6,808 nucleotides of DNA, from NCBI GenBank assembly GCA_016765335.1, contig JAESQE010000485.1, positions 1 through 6,808 on the forward strand, given 5' to 3'. Below, one piece after another: positions 1 through 6,185 of this stretch; position 1 is the stretch's first letter; the number at the start of each line of letters is the position of its first letter. Both the position numbers and the translations under genes were made by a program. The stretch comes from Planctomycetaceae bacterium. Its GTDB lineage: Bacteria > Planctomycetota > Planctomycetia > Planctomycetales > Planctomycetaceae. The notes beneath the pieces were generated by a model. That model made no database searches. It was not told the origin of the DNA and saw only the letters and a program-made list of their open reading frames with translations.

Positions 1-311
1 ATCTCACATTCATCGTTGATCATCTGTTTGACTGTGACCGGATAAAAACGACAGTCCTGTGGACGGTCGTAATATATGGCGCATGTATAGCGTGTTTTAC
101 TCGGCAGTCCAGGTGTTTTTTTTTCCCGTAAAAAAGGGCACAAAGAGAGAAGTTTACCACTTTGTGGTGAGAACCAAATCAAGCCATTCTTAACATACTG
201 AGCGATATCGGGATTAAACAATCGCCACATGTCTATATCATCATCTGACGCGGATAAATCCCCATGGCTGTATTTAATACAACACTTGCCACAGGAGTTA
301 CATGCTTGCAT
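1..311 (-). CDS. YkgJ-family cysteine-cluster (CxxCxxCC) protein, C-terminus cut by window edge
   Basis: The first 103 residues are visible. The protein opens with the motif CNSCGKCC at residues 4-11, the signature of the YkgJ/CxxCxxCC family, whose members are thought to bind zinc or iron. Further family-typical cysteines follow: CPFL at 58-61, YTCAIYYDRP around 75-84 and DCRFYP at 86-91. No signal peptide is seen, so it is probably cytoplasmic. The in-frame stop upstream is TGA at 363-365, which leaves ATG 309-311 as the only ATG start. It has no good Shine-Dalgarno and begins only three residues before the first cysteine. It lies 25 nt downstream of the end of the kinase reading frame on the same strand, so it is probably the last visible gene of the sigma-kinase operon. 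An A9 tract (minus strand, 116-124) is read through without loss of frame. The family assignment is firm; substrate and role are unknown. Confidence 0.85.
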   Translation of the reverse strand, partial: MQACNSCGKCCIKYSHGDLSASDDDIDMWRLFNPDIAQYVKNGLIWFSPQSGKLLSLCPFLREKKTPGLPSKTRYTCAIYYDRPQDCRFYPVTVKQMINDECE

Positions 312-336
312 CAGTTTGATACCAGATTTGTCATGG

Positions 337-501
337 TTATTTCTTTTTACGGTTTTGTTTTTTCATACGAGCCGACTGCTCTGCCCTGTCGCTCTCGCGC
401 TTTTCCTTACGGTCCTTTTTATCCGGTGTCAGTGAGCCGGTTTTAAAGCGCTCTTTACGATCGGCTTTATCGGCGACTTTTTTAGCCTCTACTTTTGCCA
501 T
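337..501 (-). CDS. 54-codon Lys/Arg-rich ORF, probable C-terminal tail of the kinase after a frameshift
   Basis: This short ORF runs from ATG 499-501 to TAA 337-339 and overlaps the end of the preceding frame by 13 nt. About half its residues are Lys, Arg, Asp or Glu (start MAKVEAKKVADKADRKERF, end KKQNRKKK). No Shine-Dalgarno stands before the ATG. Its frame is open upstream to the G5 tract at 530-534. One added G there gives ..ELKPG-GINLQRKAVEMAKVEAKK.., which reads smoothly as one helix-forming charged tail. I therefore read it as residues 823-876 of the kinase protein and not as an independent gene. The alternative is a real small basic protein translated by coupling to the upstream stop. 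Confidence 0.5.
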   Translation of the reverse strand: MAKVEAKKVADKADRKERFKTGSLTPDKKDRKEKRESDRAEQSARMKKQNRKKK

Positions 502-1616
502 TTCGACCGCTTTTCGCTGTAAGTTGATTCCCCCGGTTTGAGTTCTGCAAACTTTTGAAAGGATTCGGTATCATCCACTAAATCAAGTTCAACGAATTCA
601 GGGAGTTCTTTGGTTTTCTCGAGTTTCACATCCTCTAATTGCCTCCAACGCAATTTGTGAACAGTGAGCTTGCCCGGGCCAAAACAATCGAGCAAGATAT
701 AACTATCCTGCTTGATTCGCCCATTGTAGTGTTCTGTGCACAGTGCCAAGTCCAAGACATTGCCATGCCAGGCGAAGAGCTTTTTGCCATCTGCAAACGC
801 AGTAACTTTTGCTTGAGGTTCATCAACTTCCACTCGCAAGTTGAAGTTGTGCCGTTTATCTTTTGCAATCTGAAATGCATCCGTGCGGTAACGGAGTAAC
901 TCTGGAGCGGTGCTGATTTCGTCAACATAGACCAACCCACTATAATGGTTGATACCCCAACCAGAAAAACAGGGGTGAATGAGCTGATTCCCAACGGGAA
1001 TCACCAGGTTCACTCCATATTGCGAAGAGATTTCGTGACGGGTTATTTCTAATTCTAACTCATACGATCCACGAATATTTGCAGGCAATTGAATCAACGT
1101 GTGTTGCTCTTCTCCTTTAAGTAATTCCAAACCATTTATTGTTTTCAACCATGTTCCGCCAAGTACATCTTGTTCTAAATCTACCCTCGCAATTAAATCA
1201 ATCCACGAGTCAGAATCTGCAACGATGTTTATTGTATCAACTGGCATGGGAGTGCTTGTTAAAATAGGCTTGTCGTCAGCAGGGGGCGTCTGCTTGGTCA
1301 TTACCGTTTTTGGTGCTGGTTCTTTGACGGCTGGTGTTTTCTCAATTGGAGGATCTAAATCCAATAGTGCAATCGTTAGTATGTTTTTATCATCTTTCTT
1401 AACCGTGAATGCGAATTTGTCCCAGCCGGAGACAGTCACGCCGTCTTTGGTGACGGTCAGTTCATGGGGGCCGACATCAAGATTGACATTGCCTGCAAGT
1501 CCATTGATGTTAACTTGGTTGCCATCAATTGAAATCTGAGCAGTAGGATCATCAATAACGATTTCTACGGTTCGATCGCCGGATTTAATCGTGAAAACAA
1601 TAACAGCCAGGACCAT
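489..1616 (-). CDS. C-terminal extracytoplasmic half of the Ser/Thr kinase, separated by a frameshift
   Basis: Read as an isolated ORF this has 375 residues, but its ATG lies inside a transmembrane helix. The open frame upstream codes for TALLALLPIAMVLAVIVF, preceded by a basic stretch (RDRKSRGN). After the helix comes a short beta-rich unit (residues about 16-85) resembling the PEGA-like segment that often follows the helix in planctomycete kinases (TVEIVIDDPTAQISIDG). Next is a Pro/Lys/Thr-rich linker (about 89-127). Last is a domain of about 195 residues (133-327) with the strand pattern of a LamG/concanavalin-like or DUF1080-like beta-sandwich, for example GSYELELEITR and YILLDCFGPGKLTVHKLRW. 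The topology predicts this part outside the cytoplasmic membrane, probably as a ligand-sensing domain. It overlaps the kinase ORF by 52 nt in the -1 frame. An independent gene starting mid-helix is very unlikely. Confidence 0.75.
   Translation of the reverse strand: MVLAVIVFTIKSGDRTVEIVIDDPTAQISIDGNQVNINGLAGNVNLDVGPHELTVTKDGVTVSGWDKFAFTVKKDDKNILTIALLDLDPPIEKTPAVKEPAPKTVMTKQTPPADDKPILTSTPMPVDTINIVADSDSWIDLIARVDLEQDVLGGTWLKTINGLELLKGEEQHTLIQLPANIRGSYELELEITRHEISSQYGVNLVIPVGNQLIHPCFSGWGINHYSGLVYVDEISTAPELLRYRTDAFQIAKDKRHNFNLRVEVDEPQAKVTAFADGKKLFAWHGNVLDLALCTEHYNGRIKQDSYILLDCFGPGKLTVHKLRWRQLEDVKLEKTKELPEFVELDLVDDTESFQKFAELKPGESTYSEKRSKWQK
530..534 (-). other. G5 homopolymer, second apparent -1 frameshift near the kinase C-terminus
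   Basis: The coding strand reads AAA CCG GGG GAA TCA and then stops 13 codons after the GGG codon, at TAG 489-491. One extra G gives AAA CCG GGG GGA ATC AAC and enters the Lys/Arg-rich frame that ends at TAA 337-339. With one base added here and one at 1708-1714, the span 337-2965 becomes 2631 nt, exactly 877 codons including the stop. Confidence 0.5.
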
Positions 1617-2965
1617 CGCAATCGGAAGTAATGCAAGCAGGGCCGTTTTGGTGATTCCTGAATTGCCACGTGATTTCCTGTCTCGATAAGAGCTTGTTTT
1701 CTTTGTGTTTTTTTGTATTTCGCAGGCAACGGCAGTAAATCTTCTTCATCAATTGGTGTGTTTTCGCCGGACAATTGATTGATGAGTTCGTCTGAAAATT
1801 CGATGATCGATTTGGAAGACGAATTTTTGCTTGCTCCTTTCGTATATTCCGACAACGCTTCGGCAACTTCCTGCATCGACTGATAGCGATCTTCCTTTTT
1901 CTTTGCCATCATTTTCAGGCAGATCGCTTCCAGTTTCGGGTCAATTCTCTTTTGAATACTGGAAGGTTTCTCCGGTTCTGTTGCGATAATTTGACCAATA
2001 ATCACCATGACCGGCCCGTCAAAAGGGAGTTGACCAGTAAGCATTTCATACAGGATGACACCCAGGTTGTAGATATCACTTTGCTTCCCAACGGAATCAA
2101 TCTTTCCCGATACTTGCTCGGGAGACATATAAGCCGGCGATCCCATGACTGTGCCTGCTACGGTAATCCGGGAAGCATCTTGCTTATGCAGCTGACGAGC
2201 CAAACCAAAATCCATAATGATCGGTTCGTGCTCTTCATTCACCATAATGTTTGCAGGTTTAAGATCCCGATGAATAACTCCCTGTTGATGGGCTGCACTA
2301 AGAGCGATGGCAGCTTTGCAGATTAACTCCGCAGTTTTTTTTAATGGCTTAAATGTTCCCAGAGTAAGATGCTCAGATAAAGGCAATCCGGGAATGTAGG
2401 CCATTGCGATGTAGCATGTCCCATCGATACTACCAACATCGTAAACAGGGCATATTCCACGATGGAGCAAAATGGCTGCCGAGCGAGCCTCCTCGTAAAA
2501 ACGCTTAATGAGTTTCTCTTCTGATTCGGAATCATCAATCTTAGGAATTTTTAATGCAATTTCGCGTTCTAATTCCGTATCCAGGGCCAGGTAAACATTT
2601 CCCATTGCTCCTTCACCCAGGGATTTGAGTATTTGATAACGTCCGAATTTCCCTTTGCGAACCGTACTTTGGGCAGCTTTCTTTTTGATGCTTTTGGGCG
2701 CAACGGAATCGACCAAAGAACCTTGATTGAATGTTTCCCGGGCTGCTGGACTTTGCTTGATACTTGCCTGCTCCGCAGTCGTCGGTCCAGCCAGGTTCTC
2801 TACCATTGCAACATTCTGAAAATATTGTTCCAGATTGGATTTGACTTCAGGAAATTCAGCAATAAACTTTTGCTGATCAACTTTTTCCCCCTGGTCAATG
2901 CGTCGCATGTAGCCCGCAATGATTTGTGAAACTTTGTCTTCTGTAGCCGGGTTATTTTGAGACAT
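1565..2965 (-). CDS. Hanks-type serine/threonine protein kinase, N-terminal kinase-domain part
   Basis: This is a eukaryotic-like Ser/Thr kinase that phosphorylates protein substrates with ATP. The N-terminal segment (1-107) has the planctomycete-kinase pattern FIAEFPEVKSNLEQYF at about 34-49. The catalytic domain spans about 108-374: glycine loop GEGAMGNV 117-124, ATP-anchoring Lys139 in IALKI, helix-C Glu159, catalytic HRDLKPAN 232-239, DFG 252-254 and SPE 281-283. All key residues are present, so it should be active. A Ser/Lys-rich juxtamembrane stretch follows. From residue 420 the frame is probably wrong. The A7 tract at 1708-1714 shifts reading away from the membrane helix found in the -1 frame, and the last 47 residues of this ORF (..HYFRLRWSWLLLFSRLNPAIEP reading) look like out-of-frame translation. 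The ATG at 2963-2965 has a weak AGG seven bases upstream. The sigma factor ends 63 nt before it, so the two are probably cotranscribed. Confidence 0.93.
   Translation of the reverse strand: MSQNNPATEDKVSQIIAGYMRRIDQGEKVDQQKFIAEFPEVKSNLEQYFQNVAMVENLAGPTTAEQASIKQSPAARETFNQGSLVDSVAPKSIKKKAAQSTVRKGKFGRYQILKSLGEGAMGNVYLALDTELEREIALKIPKIDDSESEEKLIKRFYEEARSAAILLHRGICPVYDVGSIDGTCYIAMAYIPGLPLSEHLTLGTFKPLKKTAELICKAAIALSAAHQQGVIHRDLKPANIMVNEEHEPIIMDFGLARQLHKQDASRITVAGTVMGSPAYMSPEQVSGKIDSVGKQSDIYNLGVILYEMLTGQLPFDGPVMVIIGQIIATEPEKPSSIQKRIDPKLEAICLKMMAKKKEDRYQSMQEVAEALSEYTKGASKNSSSKSIIEFSDELINQLSGENTPIDEEDLLPLPAKYKKTQRKQALIETGNHVAIQESPKRPCLHYFRLRWSWLLLFSRLNPAIEP
1708..1714 (-). other. A7 homopolymer, site of apparent -1 frameshift in the kinase
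   Basis: On the coding strand the kinase frame reads TAC AAA AAA ACA. Moving back one base, or adding one A, gives TAC AAA AAA AAC ACA AAG and enters the frame that encodes 31 more residues up to the ATG of the 489-1616 ORF, including the start of the membrane helix. No stop lies in between. The tract is not in the classic X-XXY-YYZ phase, because the preceding base is C, so tandem-tRNA slippage is not favoured. RNA-polymerase slippage, a genuine mutation or a sequencing deletion all fit. Confidence 0.7.
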
Positions 2966-3028
2966 CGCTCAACCTATTCGTGAGATTTCAAAATACTTGA
3001 AAAAGAAAAGTTCTACTGGGTAGTTTGA

Positions 3029-3622
3029 TCAATTTTTGCCACTGTATTGCTTTCGCAAATTTTCTAATCCTCTTTTAATCAGTGAGGCAACGGCAGCTTC
3101 TGATCGCTCAAAATGTTCTTCTAACTGAGACAATGTCCAACCTTCCAGATGACGCAGGCGAACCGCTTCGCGTTGATCGTGCGTCAGTTTCATCATGGCC
3201 TCTGCCAACCGAACAGATTCCTCTGCTTGCATCATTCGCTGAGAAGGACTCAATGTATTCGGATGAAGTAGACCCTTGGGAGGGGCTTCCTCTGCAAGGG
3301 ATTGTTCCTGAAGAATAGAACGCTTTCCCGCACCAATGTGCTTTCGGATATTATCCTTTATGTTTCGCTCATGAATTTTTCGCAACCACATAATAAACTG
3401 TGTCTCATTGTTGCCTTCAAATTTATTGAAGGCCCGTATCGCAGACAAACATGTTTGCTGAACCAGATCTGAATCATCAACTCTGGCCTGGATTTTCCCA
3501 TTGTTCGCTCTTTGCGTTAACATTTTCAGATACGGTCGATGTCGATCCAGTAATTTGCCAATGGCATTGCGGTCTCCTTGGATGGCATGTTCAATTAATG
3601 TTTGAAATTCTTGCTCAGGCAT
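3029..3622 (-). CDS. ECF-type RNA polymerase sigma-70 factor, planctomycete type
   Basis: This 197-residue protein should direct RNA polymerase to a specific promoter set. The region-2 domain covers about 8-98, with the DDSDLVQQTCLSAIRAFNKF helix at 49-68 and the promoter-melting segment FIMWLRKIHERNIKDNIRKH near 76-95. A linker of about 40 residues follows. Region 4 covers about 137-192, with a helix-turn-helix at WTLSQLEEHFERSEAAVASL (162-181) and the closing KRGLENLRK. Length and absence of regions 1 and 3 fit the ECF group. ATG 3620-3622 is preceded by GGGGAGAGG, a strong Shine-Dalgarno directly upstream. No anti-sigma factor with a zinc-binding HxxxCxxC motif is encoded nearby. The adjacent transmembrane kinase is the obvious candidate regulator, as described for several ECF groups linked to Ser/Thr kinases. 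That link is inference. Confidence 0.93.
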   Translation of the reverse strand: MPEQEFQTLIEHAIQGDRNAIGKLLDRHRPYLKMLTQRANNGKIQARVDDSDLVQQTCLSAIRAFNKFEGNNETQFIMWLRKIHERNIKDNIRKHIGAGKRSILQEQSLAEEAPPKGLLHPNTLSPSQRMMQAEESVRLAEAMMKLTHDQREAVRLRHLEGWTLSQLEEHFERSEAAVASLIKRGLENLRKQYSGKN

Positions 3623-3647
3623 CCTCTCCCCTAATCTCTAATAAGTT

Positions 3648-3653
3648 AGTATA
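3648..3653 (-). promoter_or_regulatory. possible -10 box of the sigma factor-kinase operon
   Basis: On the minus strand TATACT (five of six to consensus) lies 25 nt before the sigma factor start codon, which would leave a short leader containing the GGGGAGAGG ribosome site. A TTCACA at 3675-3680 resembles a -35 box, but the spacing of 21 nt is too long for a standard sigma-70 promoter. The operon may instead use its own ECF factor. Confidence 0.3.
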
Positions 3654-3748
3654 CATCCTTCACCGTCCTCTTACTGTGAATTAGAAAACTGACCTTTGCA
3701 ATCAATCCCGAGCATTTATTTGGGCTGTACGAAATAGAAAGCGTAAGC

Positions 3749-3795
3749 AATCCACTAACTAGGCGGTAAAAAGTAGAAAAATCATGAATCCACTA
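3749..3795. repeat. 9-bp direct repeat AATCCACTA flanking the broken end of the TIR gene
   Basis: AATCCACTA occurs at 3749-3757 and again at 3787-3795, separated by 29 bp. The second copy (read on the minus strand TAGTGGATT) coincides with the codons where similarity to the TIR fold stops (..SHSGF). This could be a scar of a deletion or of a mobile-element insertion. No inverted repeat or element remains between the copies. Confidence 0.5.
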
Positions 3796-4247
3796 TGACT
3801 GAGAAATATACGCACATGACCTTCTCCCCAGATGTCTTCCAAATTCTCGTTCGGAATGGGAGGGTGACCCGGTTGCTTTCGAAGCTTGCCTGACCTTTCT
3901 CGCCACTGCTCTTTTTCTGTAACTAACATTTCAATAAACACTTCGCTGATGTCCTCATTCAAAGTGTTGTTCAGTTTGTTAATGTCATCACGTAATTGAG
4001 TACATAAGGATTCAAATTCATCCATAAAATCAAGATATAGGTCTTCGGGAATCTGAAACGTAATCGCATGCCCATATGTGCCACCATTCCAATTATCATA
4101 GTGCCATCCTTCTTCTATTTTAATTACACCATTGACAATGATCTCTTGCAGTTCTGGCTTGTTTTTCCGATCATATTGCCGACTTAGCACAGCAAGATGA
4201 CTATCCACTTTACTGGGCAATTCATACTTCTGGCTTTCCATTGTCAC
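3759..4247 (-). CDS. truncated TIR-domain protein (N-terminal domain retained, TIR domain lost)
   Basis: The first ~145 of the 162 residues match from memory the N-terminal domain of a bacterial TIR protein family of roughly 280-300 residues. Landmarks are ELQEIIVNGVIKIEEGWHYD (32-51), the invariant-looking NWNGGTYGHA (52-61), a long helix LRDDINKLNN (85-94) and a linker ending IWGEGHVRIFLSHSG. RIFLSHSG (146-153) is the first strand and SHS loop of a TIR domain, an NAD-consuming or signalling fold used in antiphage defence. After it come only FMIFLLFTA and a stop, so the catalytic glutamate and the rest of the fold are absent. GTG 4245-4247 is chosen as start because GGAG sits eight bases upstream; ATG at 4241 is the alternative. 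None of the three frames downstream shows the missing TIR. It is probably a non-functional remnant, though the N-terminal domain could still be expressed. Confidence 0.7.
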   Translation of the reverse strand: MTMESQKYELPSKVDSHLAVLSRQYDRKNKPELQEIIVNGVIKIEEGWHYDNWNGGTYGHAITFQIPEDLYLDFMDEFESLCTQLRDDINKLNNTLNEDISEVFIEMLVTEKEQWRERSGKLRKQPGHPPIPNENLEDIWGEGHVRIFLSHSGFMIFLLFTA

Positions 4248-4568
4248 GCTACAGACTCCAATTCACAACTAGTTAAAATTCAGACCAGTAGTTATTAATC
4301 GCAAACAAAACAGCTATGCCAATCACAACCAAGCAGAATTATACCTACGCGTACATCGACGGGCTATGCAAACATGAATCCTTTCTCCTCTGGAGCGCCC
4401 CGCCACGTCGATGGATTCCTCCAATTATATTCATCACTTTACTTTTTTGGGGATGCACTTCGCAATCACCGACCTACGAAACGTATCTCTGCTCCTTGCT
4501 TCTGACTGGTTTTAAGATGCAAATGAGCATATAATAGTCATAAATGAGCTTAATTCACGTTAACGGAG
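4248..4568. other. 321-nt divergent intergenic region, no supported gene
   Basis: This region separates the TIR remnant (minus) from thrC (plus). A plus-strand open frame at 4316-4534 (72 codons, ..IPPIIFITLLFWGCTSQS..) looks faintly like a lipoprotein signal, but it has no Shine-Dalgarno, a poor lipobox and no recognisable domain, so I do not call it. An 8-bp inverted repeat (CATCGACG 4354-4361, CGTCGATG 4406-4413) has a 44-nt loop and is probably chance. The thrC promoter probably lies in the last 70 nt. Confidence 0.6.
4530..4535 (+). promoter_or_regulatory. probable -10 box of thrC
   Basis: There is a perfect TATAAT on the plus strand, within ATGAGCATATAATAGTC. No good -35 is found; the best 17-nt-spaced hexamer is TGGTTT at 4507-4512. 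Transcription from about 4542 would give a leader of roughly 87 nt before the preferred ATT start, and only about 27 nt before the TTG alternative. Confidence 0.4.
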
Positions 4569-4614
4569 TTGCTCATTGAGATACAAATCATTGGCGAACT
4601 GAATCAATTTGACA

Positions 4615-4631
4615 AAAGAGGCACTACCATT
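4615..4631 (+). promoter_or_regulatory. Shine-Dalgarno and ATT start of thrC
   Basis: AAAAGAGG lies upstream of ATT 4629-4631 with a seven-base gap (CACTACC), which is ideal spacing. Translation from this ATT gives (M)[14 protein letters not shown].., placing about a dozen residues before the YQxC motif, as I expect for this family. The in-frame TTG at 4569-4571 has its GGAG directly abutting it with no spacer, which is poor for initiation. Confidence 0.5.
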
Positions 4632-6026
4632 TCTACTCACAATTCCTCCCACGAAGCGGCGTATCAGGGCTGCTTGTTGCCGAAACATACGGAAACTTAT
4701 GACATTTCCGAGGTCGTTTTGAATGGCCCGGAAGGTGATTTGATTGACATCAAATACGACTGGAACAAAGTCGCGGTTCCGTCCAGTTTGAAAGAATTCG
4801 AAAAACGCTGGGCGACTCGTAACAACCCGCTCGATTACAGTGGCGTGTGGCGATTTCGGGAGTTGCTGCCGTTTGCTGCTGACGATCAGATCGTCACCAT
4901 TGGCGAAGGTCAGACACGACTTCAACAAAATGATGCTGTTGCTAAATACGTCGGCATCAATCCGGGTGGCCTGTTTCTGCAATACGAGGGAATGAATCCT
5001 TCAGGCAGTTTCAAAGATAACGGCATGACAGCGGCATTGACTCATGCGAAAATGGTCGGCGCGAAAGTCACAGCTTGTGCATCAACCGGTAACACTTCCG
5101 CATCACTTGCGATTTACGGCGGAACCACCGGGCTGTTCAATGTGGTTGTGTTTGTTGGTTCGGGAAAAATCGCTTACGGGAAACTTTCACAAGCACTCGA
5201 TTACGGAGCTGCAACGCTTCAAATTGATGGTGATTTTGATGATGCCCTCATGCAGGTTCGCCGAGTCTGTGAAGAAGCTGGGATCTACTTATGCAACAGC
5301 GTGAACCCCTTCCGCCTCGAAGGCCAAAAAACGATCATGTATCGTGTATTGGAAGGCTTGAATTGGGAAGTGCCTGACTGGATTGTGGTGCCGGGCGGCA
5401 ACCTGGGAAATTCCAGTGCATTCGGCAAAGCGTTTATCGAACTCAAAGAACTCGGTTTGATTGACCGCATGCCTCGCCTGGCAATCATTAACGCATCGGG
5501 AGCTTCGACGCTTTCTAAACTGTATAACGACCAGGGTCTGCGTTGGAACAATGGCGAACCGGATCTCAAGATGGTCGATGATTATTACAAAAAAATGGAC
5601 GAAGAAAACGGACGAGCCTGCACGATTGCATCTGCAATTGAAATTAATCGTCCGGTAAATTTGTTGAAATCTCTGCGAGCGATTGATGCCTGCGATGGTG
5701 TGGTCCGTGATGTTTCTGATGAGCAGATTCTTGATGCCAAAGCTCAAGTGGGCAAGTTCGGCTTCGGCTGCGAACCTGCCAGCGGAGCCAGCGTCGCAGG
5801 AGCCAAGCTGCTTCGCGAGCAGGGAATTATCGCTCCTTCGGATCGCGTGGCCTGTATTTTAACTGGGCATCAACTGAAAGACCCGAATGCGACGGTGGCT
5901 TATCATTCAGGTGATCATCAGGCACTGGACCGAACAGGCCCAGTGGAACCACATTACGGAAATGCCCCGATTCAGGTCGCAAATGAATTTTCAGCCATTA
6001 TGGACGTCATCAATCGTCTTTCTTAA
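4629..6026 (+). CDS. thrC: threonine synthase
   Basis: This PLP enzyme converts O-phospho-L-homoserine and water to threonine and phosphate, the last step of threonine biosynthesis, in the cytoplasm. Counted from the ATT start (465 residues), the fold-type II PALP domain spans about 85-420. The PLP Schiff-base lysine is Lys129 in [11 protein letters not shown] (123-133). ASTGNTSAS is at 151-159, the phosphate-cradle loop PGGNLGNSS at 255-263, and LTGHQLKDP near 411-419. The N-terminal [20 protein letters not shown] segment matches the short cap of the plant/cyanobacterial-like ThrC class, but only one of the cysteines often seen there remains. The TTG at 4569 would add 20 residues without recognisable family similarity. 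The frame is intact. A small membrane-protein gene follows 159 nt downstream on the same strand. The product call is firm; the start is uncertain. Confidence 0.95.
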   Translation: MSTHNSSHEAAYQGCLLPKHTETYDISEVVLNGPEGDLIDIKYDWNKVAVPSSLKEFEKRWATRNNPLDYSGVWRFRELLPFAADDQIVTIGEGQTRLQQNDAVAKYVGINPGGLFLQYEGMNPSGSFKDNGMTAALTHAKMVGAKVTACASTGNTSASLAIYGGTTGLFNVVVFVGSGKIAYGKLSQALDYGAATLQIDGDFDDALMQVRRVCEEAGIYLCNSVNPFRLEGQKTIMYRVLEGLNWEVPDWIVVPGGNLGNSSAFGKAFIELKELGLIDRMPRLAIINASGASTLSKLYNDQGLRWNNGEPDLKMVDDYYKKMDEENGRACTIASAIEINRPVNLLKSLRAIDACDGVVRDVSDEQILDAKAQVGKFGFGCEPASGASVAGAKLLREQGIIAPSDRVACILTGHQLKDPNATVAYHSGDHQALDRTGPVEPHYGNAPIQVANEFSAIMDVINRLS

Positions 6027-6139
6027 TGGAAGGATTTTTCGTTTAGAATTGCCGAATGAATACTCGTTGCGTATGATATTCGAGAATAACGGGGAGCTTG
6101 GAAAGGACGCCAAATCTCACAGATTTAAAACAATCGTTC

Positions 6140-6167
6140 TCCTGAATGGTTGCGCAAATATTCAGGA
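6140..6167 (+). repeat. 8-bp inverted repeat upstream of the small membrane-protein gene
   Basis: TCCTGAAT (6140-6147) pairs with ATTCAGGA (6160-6167) around a 12-nt loop that itself contains the palindrome TTGCGCAA. No T-run follows, so it is not a classic intrinsic terminator for thrC. It ends 9 nt before the Shine-Dalgarno GAGG of the next gene, and could be an operator or leader hairpin. Confidence 0.35.
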
Positions 6168-6185
6168 AGACCAAATGAGGCGAAC

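Noticed and set aside
229..446. Two overlapping plus-strand open frames (68 and 60 codons)
   Set aside because: They lie antisense to the CxxCxxCC gene and the kinase tail, whose cysteine motif and frame are clear. No ribosome site is present.
1099..1539. Plus-strand 146-codon frame rich in Ser/Val/Thr
   Set aside because: Antisense to the kinase sensor region; its low-complexity make-up reflects the beta-rich coding strand.
1708..1714. Programmed -1 ribosomal frameshift like dnaX at the A7 tract
   Set aside because: The 0-frame is TAC AAA AAA ACA, so the A-AAA-AAA heptamer is not in slippery phase, and no obvious internal Shine-Dalgarno or strong downstream stem was seen. Transcript slippage or sequence error is more likely.
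4316..4534. Plus-strand 72-codon frame with a hydrophobic stretch and a Cys resembling a lipobox
   Set aside because: Residues before the Cys (FWG) do not fit a lipobox, the hydrophobic core is far from the start, there is no Shine-Dalgarno, and no family is recognised.
4560..4982. Minus-strand 140-codon frame opposite the thrC N-terminus
   Set aside because: Shadow of thrC, whose PLP motifs and full-length frame are unambiguous.
5285..5747. Minus-strand frames of 94 and 152 codons inside thrC
   Set aside because: Antisense shadows of a well-conserved enzyme; no independent start signal or motif.
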